Source: Candidatus Poribacteria bacterium (GTDB taxonomy: Bacteria > Poribacteria > WGA-4E > WGA-3G). Taken from it: 64,000 bases of DNA. The notes below the pieces were generated by a model. The model ran no database searches. It saw only the letters and a list, made by a program, of their open reading frames with translations, and had not been told where the DNA came from. The stretch is taken from assembly GCA_028824125.1 (NCBI GenBank), contig JAPPES010000126.1:27409-91408 (forward strand), given 5' to 3'. The translations under genes and the position numbers were made by a program. Of the stretch, positions 16,356-24,762 are shown piece after piece (position 1 is the stretch's first letter; every line of letters begins with the position of its first letter).

Positions 16356-16682
16356 ACACTTGTAGTGGGTTGGAAAGATATAACTTATAACTATGTTCTA
16401 AACCTTATTACGTTCAAAATTAGGCAACTGTTTCAAATATGAATAGGTAAATTACATCCAAGCTCCCAACGTTCTTTTGTAATGAGTTCCCAACGGCTAA
16501 AAATATCTGGCATGACTTCAGAATTGAATCCGTGATGTTCCTCAAGGGAAGTCCCTTAATGATTCTGAAAAACTTCAAAACATATAAGAGGGTATTAACA
16601 AAATGGACTGTGGATTTTAGCATCATTATTTGGTTTATACCGCCTTCTTGTTTTCACTGCCAACTCAAAATGATACCAAGAT
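16356..16682. other. Spacer with a decayed minus-strand coding remnant
   Basis: On the minus strand about 16433-16555 an open stretch of 40 codons without a start reads EVMPDIFSRWELITKERWEL and ends at a stop. It looks like a protein C-terminus rather than random sequence, but has no start and no match that I recognise. It is probably debris of a lost gene next to the HsdS remnant. Confidence 0.3.
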
Positions 16683-17117
16683 TTTTAGTTTCTCTACTTC
16701 ATAGCTACCCGTTCAGAAGTCACGTTATAGCAACATCATCAGACATAACCCTCCCAAGGACTTCATGGAATGCTTTAGGAGAATTCACTTTCACACTTCC
16801 ATCATCTACCGAACAAGAACAAATCGTCTCTGAACTTAAGCGGTACCTTTCAATCGCTGATGCGGTAGAAGTGCCCTTGATACTGAACTGAAACGCGCGG
16901 AACGTTTGTGGCAGTTTATCCTCAAGTATCCGTTTTTTGGCAACTTGTCCCGCAAGACCCAAACGATGAACCGACAAGTGTGTTGTTAGAGAAAATCCGA
17001 GAAGAGAAAGAACATCCGCAACTGCAGTGGAAGAAGGATAAGACAGAAGTAAAATACTTACTTCGGCAAAGCAATTGTGGCTTCCACTTGGCTGAAGATT
17101 TTCTGAAACTAAAGTGA
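16683..17117 (+). pseudogene. hsdS: Remnant of a type I restriction specificity subunit (HsdS), C-terminal part
   Basis: Three consecutive pieces of an HsdS C-terminus lie in three different frames. SSTEQEQIVSELKRYLSIAD (about 16800-16860) matches the LPxxxEQxxIVxxL helix of S subunits. TELKRAERLWQFILKYP (from 16882) follows in another frame. LVPQDPNDEPTSVLLEKI (from 16944) follows in the third frame. In intact HsdS these run on as one chain (central conserved helix, then GKLVPQDPNDEPA). At least two frameshifts and loss of the N-terminal target domains make it non-functional. No hsdR or hsdM is in the window. Confidence 0.82.
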
Positions 17118-17125
17118 AATACGTT

Positions 17126-17154
17126 TTGTGTTTCATGGAAATTTGTGCTAAAAT
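17126..17154 (+). promoter_or_regulatory. Candidate sigma-70 promoter for the first A-B module
   Basis: TTGTGT (17126-17131) and TAAAAT (17149-17154) are separated by 17 bases, about 47 bases before the A1 start codon. The -10 box and downstream bases belong to a 49-bp segment that is repeated after the B1 gene (18153-18201), where the -35 is less good. Confidence 0.45.
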
Positions 17155-17180
17155 AGGTGCATATTAGGGAACTTATCTCA
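17132..17180. repeat. Direct repeat flanking the A1-B1 pair, left copy
   Basis: TTCATGGAAATTTGTGCTAA and the following bases through ACTTATCTCA recur almost unchanged at 18153-18201, so the first A-B pair is bracketed by a direct repeat of about 49 bp. This could reflect duplication or past insertion of the module. Confidence 0.7.
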
Positions 17181-17200
17181 TATTTGTATAGGTGAATAAT

Positions 17201-17617
17201 ATGGAAACCGGGGAAAAAGAATACAACCTTCCTGTACCGCCAGCAGACAAAGTCTTGTTTCAGAAACAGGTGCAGCACGAATTAGATGAAATCCGACAAG
17301 AAGCCGAGGAAGCGTGCACCCTGGATAACGAAATTGACCCTGTCCCAGATTCTGCTTACGATGATGTATCTGTTTTGTTAGAGATACTTTGTAATTACAC
17401 CCTGCCCATGCCTGAAGTCAGTTGGGCAGAAGATGGCAGTCTTAGTGTTGGATGGTACCCGGATGATGGCATGGTAACAATAGGGATATATGGAGACCAT
17501 CTTGTCATCTATAATGCCTTTTTTGAAGAAAAACGTCAATTTGAAGGTATCTGTGAATTATCAGATAGCCCAGTGTTGTCTGGTTTTCTCTCAACGTTAG
17601 AAAATATCCTCGTGTAA
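17201..17617 (+). CDS. Conserved protein of unknown function, module protein A1
   Basis: A 138-residue soluble protein; the ATG at 17201 with AGGTGA just upstream is preferred over a GTG three codons earlier. I do not recognise the family. The N-terminal half is an acidic helix pair (DKVLFQKQVQHELDEIRQEA). The C-terminal half is a compact beta region with the pattern P-M-P-x-x-x-W-x-E-D-G-x-[LI]-x-[VL]-x-W-x-P-[DG]-[DE]-G, then YGDHLVIYNAFFEEKRQFEG and a final helix. Two paralogues, A2 (19181) and A3 (19644), share this layout. It is followed 14 bases later by B1. Confidence 0.8.
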   Translation: METGEKEYNLPVPPADKVLFQKQVQHELDEIRQEAEEACTLDNEIDPVPDSAYDDVSVLLEILCNYTLPMPEVSWAEDGSLSVGWYPDDGMVTIGIYGDHLVIYNAFFEEKRQFEGICELSDSPVLSGFLSTLENILV

Positions 17618-17631
17618 TAAGGGTTGTTGTT

Positions 17632-18051
17632 ATGAATGTTTCACCGGGTGAGGTACTCACCCGCTTTATTCGTTATAACAGTCATTTTTCCGTTGTGACT
17701 AACAGAGTTAAACCTGATGCTTTTCTTCCGCATAGAAAGCGTATTGATGTATCCGTGTTTTGTATTTCAGGACTCAATGACAGTGCAGAACTCTCAAAAA
17801 ACGAGGTATGGCAAATTGGGTGGAAATATGTTCAAACAGAAGAAAGACCGATAAAAGCAAGAGCTGATCTTTTGGCTGCCGTTGTTTATGAGAATAATCT
17901 TGAAGTTGTGTCAGATGAGCCTCCTCAAAAGCACGCGAACATAACGCCTTTTCCTGCAGAGAATAGTCCTACAGATAGAAAAGCGCGAAGAGCTATCGCA
18001 ATCAAGCTTGCTGATGCCAGCAAATTAGTTGTTCTACCAGAAAATACCTGA
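17632..18051 (+). CDS. Conserved protein of unknown function, module protein B1
   Basis: A 139-residue soluble protein, partner of A1. Features shared with the second copy B3 are an opening G-[EG]-[DV]-[IL]-[LT]-x-R-F-I and a DLSVF-like strand (IDVSVFCISGL). An EVWQIGWKYVQTEERPIKAR-type segment (EIWEIGRGYVQTDERKLKAR in B3) and a closing HANITPF + K-x-x-[RA]-x-x-x-A-x-[KR]-L-A motif are also shared. The small, basic, strand-rich make-up and tight coupling to an acidic partner look like a toxin-antitoxin or enzyme-inhibitor pair, but this is inference only. Confidence 0.8.
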   Translation: MNVSPGEVLTRFIRYNSHFSVVTNRVKPDAFLPHRKRIDVSVFCISGLNDSAELSKNEVWQIGWKYVQTEERPIKARADLLAAVVYENNLEVVSDEPPQKHANITPFPAENSPTDRKARRAIAIKLADASKLVVLPENT

Positions 18052-18152
18052 TTTCAAGTATGGGAAATTGAGAAACACATATAGCCAAGGAATTCGCAAC
18101 AATTGTCCAGGAACTACGGAATTCCTGCAATGTTCTCCGAAATGAAGTATCG

Positions 18153-18201
18153 CTTCATGGAAATTTGTGCTAAAATAAGTGTATATTAGGGACTTATCTC
18201 A
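18153..18201. repeat. Direct repeat flanking the A1-B1 pair, right copy
   Basis: A near-identical copy of 17132-17180 (TTCATGGAAATTTGTGCTAA, then AATAAGTGTATATTAGGGAC). It lies between B1 and the LamG gene and may serve as the latter's promoter region. Confidence 0.7.
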
Positions 18202-18270
18202 AAGTTGCATAGATGAAATGGTATAACGTCTCCATTATCTTTATAATTGAAACCTAAGGAGGAATTTAAA

Positions 18271-19092
18271 ATGCGTAATCAACTTATTACACTCACACTT
18301 TTCACACTTATTGTTACTGTATCTTTCTGCTCTATTGCAGTAGCAAGTTTGGACAAGGGATTAATCGTCTATTATCCATTTGATGAGGCTAATGGTGAAA
18401 CCGCGTCTGATGAGAGTAGAAACGACAACGATGCTACGCTTACCGGTAGTGCCAGTTGGGAACCCAACGGTGGAAAAATTGGTGGGGCATTGAAACTTGA
18501 TGGCACCAATAGTTCCGCTGAAGATAACGATGGTGGGGACTACATCAACGGACTTGAGGCTTTTTCTGTTTCCGTTTGGGTTAAATCTGATTCAGTTGGA
18601 CATGACCGGGGTATCTTTCACGGTATTGACCCTGGTGGCGGAGACATTGTATTTACACTGCGATACGATTCTGCAAGCTGGGAAGTGAAAGGGGGAACTA
18701 ATCTTATCAAAGGCGCCATTACGACAACAGGTGGTGTTCTGCCCTACGAAAGTAAAAGCAATGTGCAAACGACAGAATGGCAACACCTCGTGTTTGCGTG
18801 GCGCAGTGGCGAACAACTTTCACTTTATATTGATGGTACACTTGATGACGATCCGATATTTAATGCTGACGCGAAAAATGGTGAAATTTCTGGAGCCTCC
18901 AAATTTGTCATCGGCAGAGGCGCAAAAGATGGTGCAGCACTTGGATGGACCGGACTTATTGATGATGTTCGTCTTTACAACAGGGTATTAGAGGAAAACG
19001 AAATTGCGGAATTGGCTTCCGGTGTTCTTCCAGTCGAACCGACTGAAAAGTTAGCAACGACTTGGGCAGGCCTTAAGCAAAAACGTGATTAA
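18271..19092 (+). CDS. Secreted LamG/concanavalin-like protein with ATTWAGLK tail
   Basis: A 273-residue protein whose ATG at 18271 follows a strong AAGGAGG site; a longer TTG-initiated reading would include that site in the coding sequence. The signal peptide spans about residues 1-26 (MRNQLITLTLFTLIVTVSFC). The LamG domain begins at GLIVYYPFDEANGETASDES and includes WQHLVFAWRSGEQLSLYIDG and GLIDDVRLYNRVLEENEIAE, the classic closing strand. The C-terminus KLATTWAGLKQKRD matches the tail on three other exported proteins here. It sits between two A-B modules and is probably unrelated to them functionally. Confidence 0.9.
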   Translation: MRNQLITLTLFTLIVTVSFCSIAVASLDKGLIVYYPFDEANGETASDESRNDNDATLTGSASWEPNGGKIGGALKLDGTNSSAEDNDGGDYINGLEAFSVSVWVKSDSVGHDRGIFHGIDPGGGDIVFTLRYDSASWEVKGGTNLIKGAITTTGGVLPYESKSNVQTTEWQHLVFAWRSGEQLSLYIDGTLDDDPIFNADAKNGEISGASKFVIGRGAKDGAALGWTGLIDDVRLYNRVLEENEIAELASGVLPVEPTEKLATTWAGLKQKRD

Positions 19093-19180
19093 TCGGTTTG
19101 TGTGCCTAAAATAGAGCAGGCGTGTCTTTGCCTGGAAGACCTGGAGGCGCGCCTTGCAAAACAAATAGGTAGGGAGAATT

Positions 19181-19579
19181 ATGCAGTCACATTTTGATAC
19201 CTCATCAACAGATGCGGGTACGTTTCGATACAGTATTAAACGTGAATTAGCGGAACTTTACGGAAAGGCTGAGGAAGACTGGACGCTGGATAGCGAAATT
19301 GATGTTATCCCAGAGGCAGCATGCAATGACGCTCTTTTTTTGCTTGAATTTCTTTTTAATTCGGGTGTTCCCATGCCAAACATCAATCGGACAGCACACG
19401 GTAACCTTAGTTTTAACTGGTATCCAGAAGAAGGCACAGCGACAATGGAACTCTGTGGTGATGGGCTTGTTGTCTACAACGCTTTTTTTGATGAAGATCG
19501 TCAAGATGAGGGTGCTTGTGTCTTGACAGACAGCGCTGCGCTTGATGAACTTTTGGGCGCGTTGCGCTGCGTTTATTAA
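19181..19579 (+). CDS. Module protein A2, paralogue of A1 without an adjacent B gene
   Basis: A 132-residue protein with the A-type pattern: acidic N-terminal helix (IKRELAELYGKAEEDWTLDS), then PMPNINRTAHGNLSFNWYPE, YNAFFDEDRQDEGACVLTDS and a closing helix. AGGGAGAA precedes the ATG. It is followed 64 bases later by A3 rather than by a B gene, so it is a solitary or B-less copy. The Trp of the first W-x-E-D-G motif in A1 and A3 is replaced (NRTAHG), which may mark functional divergence. Confidence 0.78.
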   Translation: MQSHFDTSSTDAGTFRYSIKRELAELYGKAEEDWTLDSEIDVIPEAACNDALFLLEFLFNSGVPMPNINRTAHGNLSFNWYPEEGTATMELCGDGLVVYNAFFDEDRQDEGACVLTDSAALDELLGALRCVY

Positions 19580-19643
19580 CAATAGAATTTTATTACAAAA
19601 TGCTGTTATTGAGAATTATTTCTATTTATATGGGGCATACATC

Positions 19644-20069
19644 ATGGCAACCGTACAAAACGAACTTGATTTTGATTTTGCTCGGTCCCCTGCTGACAAG
19701 ATACTGTTTCTAAAACATGTCCAAAGCGAATTAGACGAAATTCGTGAGGAAGTTGAAGAGACTTGTGCAGTGGTTTCCGAAGTTGAACCTGTCCCAGAAC
19801 AGGCTTATAATGATACTTTATCTCTAATGGAACAGATCTCTCATGGCATACCAATGCCTGATTTGATGTGGTTGGAAGATGGGGGTATTGGATTAGAATG
19901 GAGACCCGGCGAAGGTATTGCAACAATAAGTCTATATGGTGATGGAAACGTTATTTGCGGTGTTTTTTTTAGTGACAAGTGTGAAGTTGACGGAATTTGT
20001 TCCTTGTCAGACTATGCCCTTCTCCAAGGGTTCCTTACGACGTTAAGTCTACTTTTCAATAAAGGATAA
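19644..20069 (+). CDS. Module protein A3
   Basis: A 141-residue A-type protein started at the ATG at 19644 (MATVQNELDFDF). A frame opening at 19542 would overlap the end of A2 and has no paralogue support. The core pattern is intact: FLKHVQSELDEIREEVEETC, PMPDLMWLEDGGIGLEWRPG, LYGDGNVICGVFFSDKCEVD and LSDYALLQGFLTTLSLLF. Its stop is three bases before the B3 start, the tightest spacing of the two pairs and a strong sign of translational coupling. Confidence 0.8.
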   Translation: MATVQNELDFDFARSPADKILFLKHVQSELDEIREEVEETCAVVSEVEPVPEQAYNDTLSLMEQISHGIPMPDLMWLEDGGIGLEWRPGEGIATISLYGDGNVICGVFFSDKCEVDGICSLSDYALLQGFLTTLSLLFNKG

Positions 20070-20072
20070 GGT

Positions 20073-20477
20073 ATGGATTTATCGGGAGGCGATATTCTTA
20101 GTCGCTTCATTTTTTCTAAAAGACATTTTTCAATAGAAAATAGGACTGTCAAATATGGTGCATTTATTCCACCTCCAAATAGTGCTGATTTATCTGTGTT
20201 TTTTGTTTCATCCCTTACTCACAGCGAAATATGGGAAATCGGACGTGGATATGTCCAAACGGATGAGAGAAAACTGAAGGCAAGAGCCGACCTTACTGTG
20301 GAAAATGTTTATGCTGTTAATCTAAAAGTTGTCCCAGATACTCAACCTCACGAACTTCATGCCAATATCACACCTTTTCCATTAGACAAAAGAGAACGTG
20401 CTGCCCTTGCAAGAAAACTTGCAGTAGCGAGTAAGTTGGAAATGATTCCATCACAAGATACTGATTCAGATTCATAA
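20073..20477 (+). CDS. Module protein B3, paralogue of B1
   Basis: A 134-residue protein sharing with B1 the opening RFIFSKRHFSIENRTVKYGA, the segment EIWEIGRGYVQTDERKLKAR and the closing HANITPF..KRERAALARKLAVAS. AAGGATAAGGT just before the ATG provides the ribosome site inside the end of A3. Unknown function; the A-B order and spacing are conserved between the two pairs although the copies have diverged a lot, so the association has been selected. Confidence 0.8.
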   Translation: MDLSGGDILSRFIFSKRHFSIENRTVKYGAFIPPPNSADLSVFFVSSLTHSEIWEIGRGYVQTDERKLKARADLTVENVYAVNLKVVPDTQPHELHANITPFPLDKRERAALARKLAVASKLEMIPSQDTDSDS

Positions 20478-20569
20478 GTACAATTTGTGGAGAGTGTTTA
20501 AAGCAGGTTGCGCACTAAGCACACTGTTATTGTGATGCCCCTCTGGATACTTACAAAAGGAATTACTAT

Positions 20570-23026
20570 ATGACAAGTGATGCACACGCTGTCAAAGCGC
20601 ACTTACCTGAAAATATGATAGAGATTCTTGAAAACATTCTCGGTTGCAAACTTGAAGATGTAACTACGGGAATGGATTTTAACCCTGATACCTTAGGAAC
20701 CTTCCTTAATTCACTCCCCACAGACTCCCTTGAAAACTACCTTTCACCACAATGGGTAGTACTTGCTGCGGGGAAAGGCACACGAATTGATCCGACAGGC
20801 CGCTTGAGCAAAACGTTGGATATTATGTTCGGTGAGCAAAACATGCTGCAAAGGTCATGTCGTTTTCTGCCGGGTAACCGTTCGCATGTTGTTGTTATCA
20901 ATCCGCAGATAGCAACCAGAATTTCAGAAAGTGAATCACCTGAACAATGGTTAGGTGCTGATGCTATTCCTTGTATTCAAGAAGAGATGAACGGCACAGG
21001 CGGTGCGTTGCAAGCAGCTTTATCAGAACTTCGAAAATCAGACGCAGAGTGGGTTGGCGTAGCATTCGGTGATGAACCGTTTTTGGAAAAAGTTATTTTT
21101 GCACAAACATTATTATCCCATTTACTCTCTAATGCGGATGTTACATTGTGTGGCAAGGTCCCTGAAACAGTTGTGGATAAAGGCGGTCTCTTCTTTGGCG
21201 CAGATGGTCAATTTATTGGCACAACAGAGTGGTACGATATGACAGGCGCGGAAAAAGCGGAGATGTGGCAACGTTTGGAGCGCGGCGAGGCATATACCAA
21301 TACCGGTATCACAATCATACGAAAAAGTGCGTTATTGGAACGGATAGATCGATTGCAACCGCACACAAACCGAAACGGTGAACTCCATCACGTTGATCTG
21401 ATTCACCTCTGTTATGAAGATGGACTAAAAACAAACGCATTTATCTATCGTGGTGATGTGTTGTCAGGGGTCAATCGTTGGTCAAACGTATTATTAGGTG
21501 AAGATGCAATGTTTAAAAAAAACAGAGAATTTCTTGCCAGCAAAGGCATTCGTGTTGATCCAGCAGCACAGATAACGTTGGACAGTGAAGATGTTGAAAT
21601 CGGCACCGCATGTTATCTTATTGGCAGGATACATATAGGCAAAGATGTCAAGATAGGGGATTACTGTAGGCTTGAAAATGCTACGCTGCGCGGAGCAACG
21701 TGCGTTGGAAACTCAGTTGGCCTGCAGAATGTGTCTGCTGTGGACACGACATTTGAATCAAATCAGTTGCCAACGACTTTGGCAGAACCTGTTAGTGGGA
21801 TTGCAACTGTAAGCAGAATAAAAAATTACACTTTTGATGCTGTTACAGTAGGAAGCAGCGTTCAGCTATCAGATGTTCAAGCACATGCAACAGTAATTCC
21901 ATCTAATATTAGATTGGAAAATCAAACGTTAGGTGTTCCGCGTACTGAATCTCCATTGGGTGTACCGAGTTCGCTTTTCAATCAAATTGTTCCCGCAGAT
22001 TATAGACCAGGTATATATACCTTTGGTGAGAAAAAAGATTTGCCAGATTGGGACAACCTTCGTGAACATGTGCGTTCACATAGTGCTACAGAATTGATAC
22101 CCCGCGCAACGCGCAACGCGCAATTGCAACAGGTTGTGTGCAATGCCGTAGATATGCTCTTAGATATGCGGCGTGCAAATGGAGATTATCTGATTGAAGC
22201 ACTTACGCCTGAAGAACTTTGGGGAACCATTTTTGAGATGGTGAAACTGCATACCGGCAACCCGAATCCTTATTATCAAGATAAACTAAAGGCACGCCGG
22301 ACTGCACTTGAGCTTCTGCCAGAGTTTTGGGACGAAAATTGGTTGACGCGGTTAAAACTTGTTGTCGCAGGGAACGTAATTGATTACAGCAGCGCGCGGG
22401 TCGTCCAAAAAGTGAACGCTAATCCTGATTACTTTTCTCAAGCACTACGTGCTGCGGTTAAAACACCTTTTGCTATTGATTGTTATGAACTGTTTCGAAA
22501 AAAAGTGATTGATCCCCCCTCTCAGCATATTGTATGGCTTGCAGACAACGATGGCGAAATCATTTTTGATATTGCCTTCATTCAGGATATTGTTAGATGT
22601 GGACATAGATTATGTATTGTAGGAAAAGCCGACAACGCAAGCAATGACGTTACGCTTGCAGATTTGCATGATATTACAAAATATCCGCAATTTGAAGAAC
22701 TTCAGCGCGCCATTCAGGACGGTGTTGTTACGCTGATGTCGTCAGGTGCAAAGACGATCGGGACAAATCTCTATAATGCTACACCCGAATTTATTAACGC
22801 GCTATTAGATGCTGACCTTGTTATATCAAAAGGGCAAGGTAATTTCTTCACGACACCAGGATGGCATAAAGATACCTTTTATCTCCTACTCTCAAAAGGT
22901 ATGACTGCTGAACGAAGCACAGGTGTTATAGCGAATAGAGATATGCCTATTGACGGACTGATTTTGGGGTATCTACCAGCTGGAACAAAACGGGATGCAC
23001 CGTTATGCGATCTATGTAACCTTTGA
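20570..23026 (+). CDS. Fusion of sugar nucleotidyltransferase, left-handed beta-helix and DUF89 (ARMT1-like) phosphatase
   Basis: An 818-residue three-part protein with AAAGGAA upstream of the ATG. Residues about 60-310 form a GlmU/GalU-type nucleotidyltransferase (LAAGKGTRI at 65-73, GTGGALQAAL, FGDEPFL). Residues about 330-460 are hexapeptide repeats of a left-handed beta-helix (CYLIGRIHIGKDVKIGDYCR). Residues about 480-818 are a DUF89 metal-dependent phosphatase with DNDGEIIFD at 659-667 and SKGQGNF near 753-759. DUF89 proteins are described as damage-control phosphatases acting on sugar or metabolite phosphates. The joining implies that a sugar phosphate is activated and its faulty forms hydrolysed by the same chain. 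Acetyltransferase activity is unproven. Confidence 0.85.
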   Translation: MTSDAHAVKAHLPENMIEILENILGCKLEDVTTGMDFNPDTLGTFLNSLPTDSLENYLSPQWVVLAAGKGTRIDPTGRLSKTLDIMFGEQNMLQRSCRFLPGNRSHVVVINPQIATRISESESPEQWLGADAIPCIQEEMNGTGGALQAALSELRKSDAEWVGVAFGDEPFLEKVIFAQTLLSHLLSNADVTLCGKVPETVVDKGGLFFGADGQFIGTTEWYDMTGAEKAEMWQRLERGEAYTNTGITIIRKSALLERIDRLQPHTNRNGELHHVDLIHLCYEDGLKTNAFIYRGDVLSGVNRWSNVLLGEDAMFKKNREFLASKGIRVDPAAQITLDSEDVEIGTACYLIGRIHIGKDVKIGDYCRLENATLRGATCVGNSVGLQNVSAVDTTFESNQLPTTLAEPVSGIATVSRIKNYTFDAVTVGSSVQLSDVQAHATVIPSNIRLENQTLGVPRTESPLGVPSSLFNQIVPADYRPGIYTFGEKKDLPDWDNLREHVRSHSATELIPRATRNAQLQQVVCNAVDMLLDMRRANGDYLIEALTPEELWGTIFEMVKLHTGNPNPYYQDKLKARRTALELLPEFWDENWLTRLKLVVAGNVIDYSSARVVQKVNANPDYFSQALRAAVKTPFAIDCYELFRKKVIDPPSQHIVWLADNDGEIIFDIAFIQDIVRCGHRLCIVGKADNASNDVTLADLHDITKYPQFEELQRAIQDGVVTLMSSGAKTIGTNLYNATPEFINALLDADLVISKGQGNFFTTPGWHKDTFYLLLSKGMTAERSTGVIANRDMPIDGLILGYLPAGTKRDAPLCDLCNL

Positions 23027-24379
23027 AATTGTGAATTCTCTTTTTCCCGACTTTGGAAGTGGAATTTCATCCACAAATTCTATTTTTATAGATATTTCTG
23101 CACCGAGCGCATCTTGGATTTTCTGGACGATATAATTACCTGTTTCCGCTGTCCACTGCTCGTTAATAACGAGTTTTAAAATACACTTTTCAAGTGTTTC
23201 CTGAATTAATTGAAATTGGTTTACACCAACGAGGTTATAGAACTGTTGTGTGAAATAACCTCCGTGTATCAACGTCTTCGTTTTTGTTCGGAAAGTTGCT
23301 GTGCTGCGCCCCAGAAGTTCTCCTAAAATGGGCAATTGATTGCCGCATGAACACACCTCGTCAGAGAGACGACCAATATCGCCAATCCGATAGCGGACAA
23401 ACGGCATTATGTAGTTGTTCAATTGTGTAACGAGTAGATCGCCCGGTTTGGTATAGGGATCCTCACTGTCCACCTCAAGGTAAATATCTCTGCAGTTGAT
23501 ATGCATGCGTCCTTCTGCACATTCCATAGCAATTAATCCGACTTCCCGCCCACCATATCGGTTATAAATCTTTGTGTCAAAGACCGTTTCTGCAATTGAG
23601 CGGTAATGTGGGTGTAGCATCTCCGCAGATGAAATAATCCCTTTAATATCCCATTGTGGAGTTAATTTGTTCTCAGAGATAAATTTCGCAAATTGATATA
23701 GCGATGAGGGATAGGCGAGAATTGTCTTAGGTCGCCACCTTTGCATTTTCAGAAAGGTATTGTGCATCGCTGAATCTGTTAAGTGGAATCCGTTTAGCCA
23801 GTGCTGATTTCGCCAATAACGGTTTAGGTACTGTTTCCAATTACCATCACTGTTGACATCAGCGGGTGCTCCCCAAATGATTAGCTGCGGTTCACCAAAA
23901 TCCCACCCTGCCCATCGGTCAAAGTAATAGACGCTAAGATTCCGTTGATTCCAATAGGTTCTATCCTGATAAAACTTCAGTGGTGTACCTGTAGAACCGC
24001 CTGTCGCATTCTCAATTCGCTGATAGGTTGGAAATAGTTCAGAACAGAGATTTTCCAGTTGTTTTCGGATAGTCTGTTTTTCGAGTGGTAGAATTTTTGA
24101 TATGTCGATGGAATCAGCATTAATTTCTCGAAGCAAGTCACTTAGCTTTAATCCAAAATCTTTAAACAGATCGCGATAATATGGTGTCGTACGGGCAGCA
24201 TGTTGAATAAGTTGTTTCAGGCGTTCCCGCTGAAACTTTAAAATCGTTTCACGCGGCGCGTTGAACAATTCAGTTGTTTTGGATAGTTGGGAACGGAAGA
24301 AAACACCTTTCCGATGTGTATTGTAGGCGTGCCATGCCGCTTTTGAAAATAGGGTTTTGACTGAACGACTAATTGACAT
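23012..24379 (-). CDS. CapK/PaaK-like adenylate-forming ligase
   Basis: A 455-residue ANL-superfamily protein of the CapK type. The phosphate-binding loop is NATGGSTGTPLKFY. It also has YPSSLYQFAKF, the adenylate motif YNRYGGREVG, PFVRYRIGDIGRL, a CxCG pair (EVCSCGNQLP) and the C-terminal catalytic-lysine region ending LPKSGKREFTISKV. CapK relatives occur in polysaccharide and lipid modification loci; the substrate cannot be read from sequence. Its last 15 bases overlap the end of the convergent fusion gene. A MITE begins eight bases upstream of its ATG, so its promoter is probably inside or beyond the element. Confidence 0.82.
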   Translation of the reverse strand: MSISRSVKTLFSKAAWHAYNTHRKGVFFRSQLSKTTELFNAPRETILKFQRERLKQLIQHAARTTPYYRDLFKDFGLKLSDLLREINADSIDISKILPLEKQTIRKQLENLCSELFPTYQRIENATGGSTGTPLKFYQDRTYWNQRNLSVYYFDRWAGWDFGEPQLIIWGAPADVNSDGNWKQYLNRYWRNQHWLNGFHLTDSAMHNTFLKMQRWRPKTILAYPSSLYQFAKFISENKLTPQWDIKGIISSAEMLHPHYRSIAETVFDTKIYNRYGGREVGLIAMECAEGRMHINCRDIYLEVDSEDPYTKPGDLLVTQLNNYIMPFVRYRIGDIGRLSDEVCSCGNQLPILGELLGRSTATFRTKTKTLIHGGYFTQQFYNLVGVNQFQLIQETLEKCILKLVINEQWTAETGNYIVQKIQDALGAEISIKIEFVDEIPLPKSGKREFTISKVT

Positions 24380-24386
24380 GATTTCA

Positions 24387-24502
24387 ATTATAGCAAAATC
24401 CGAAAATATATGGACATCTCAATGAACAACAATCCCCACACCATCGATGCTGGCGAGATTTCCTAACCTCCGCCAATGTCCAAGTAATTGTGAGTTTTGT
24501 AT
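24387..24502. mobile_element. Degenerate copy of the 120-bp MITE
   Basis: Shares TAGCAAAATCCGAAAATATA, GGACATCTCAATG and CGCCAATGTCCAAGTAATTG with the intact copy at 52433-52552, in the opposite orientation on this strand. The left terminal repeat is well kept; the right one is decayed. It lies directly upstream of the CapK-like gene. No transposase is associated with it. Confidence 0.75.
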
Positions 24503-24663
24503 CAGGACAGACGCATTCCCCTCGCTTGCGGGGATAGGGGTAAAATAGGCAGAAATCGGAGTTTTTATCTCCCCGGACTCTATCGCTATGGATCCCCGTC
24601 CCCTAAGTCCCCTTATCAAGGAGACTTCAAAAGAAAATTCGTCTGTCCTGAAGAAAAAAGTTG

Positions 24664-24692
24664 TTGCGCAAAAAATTTAAACATTGTATAAT
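24664..24692 (+). promoter_or_regulatory. Sigma-70-like promoter P1 upstream of the structured leader
   Basis: TTGCGC (24664-24669), 17-base spacer, TATAAT (24687-24692), a perfect -10 box. It lies 59 bases upstream of a second promoter in the same direction. Confidence 0.55.
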
Positions 24693-24722
24693 ACTTAAAA
24701 ATGGAAATTACTTATAAAGTAG

Positions 24723-24762
24723 TTGACATTTTTTGTAAAGTTATGTATTATACTTTACAAAA
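24723..24762 (+). promoter_or_regulatory. Sigma-70 promoter P2 overlapped by a perfect operator-like palindrome
   Basis: TTGACA (24723-24728), 17-base spacer, TATTAT (24746-24751). TTTTGTAAAGT (24731-24741) and ACTTTACAAAA (24752-24762) are a perfect 11-bp inverted repeat with a 10-base spacer. The half-sites are 21 bases apart centre to centre, as expected for a dimeric repressor reading two turns of one DNA face. The palindrome covers the spacer and the -10 box, so binding should block transcription. The repressor is not identifiable in the window. Confidence 0.65.
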
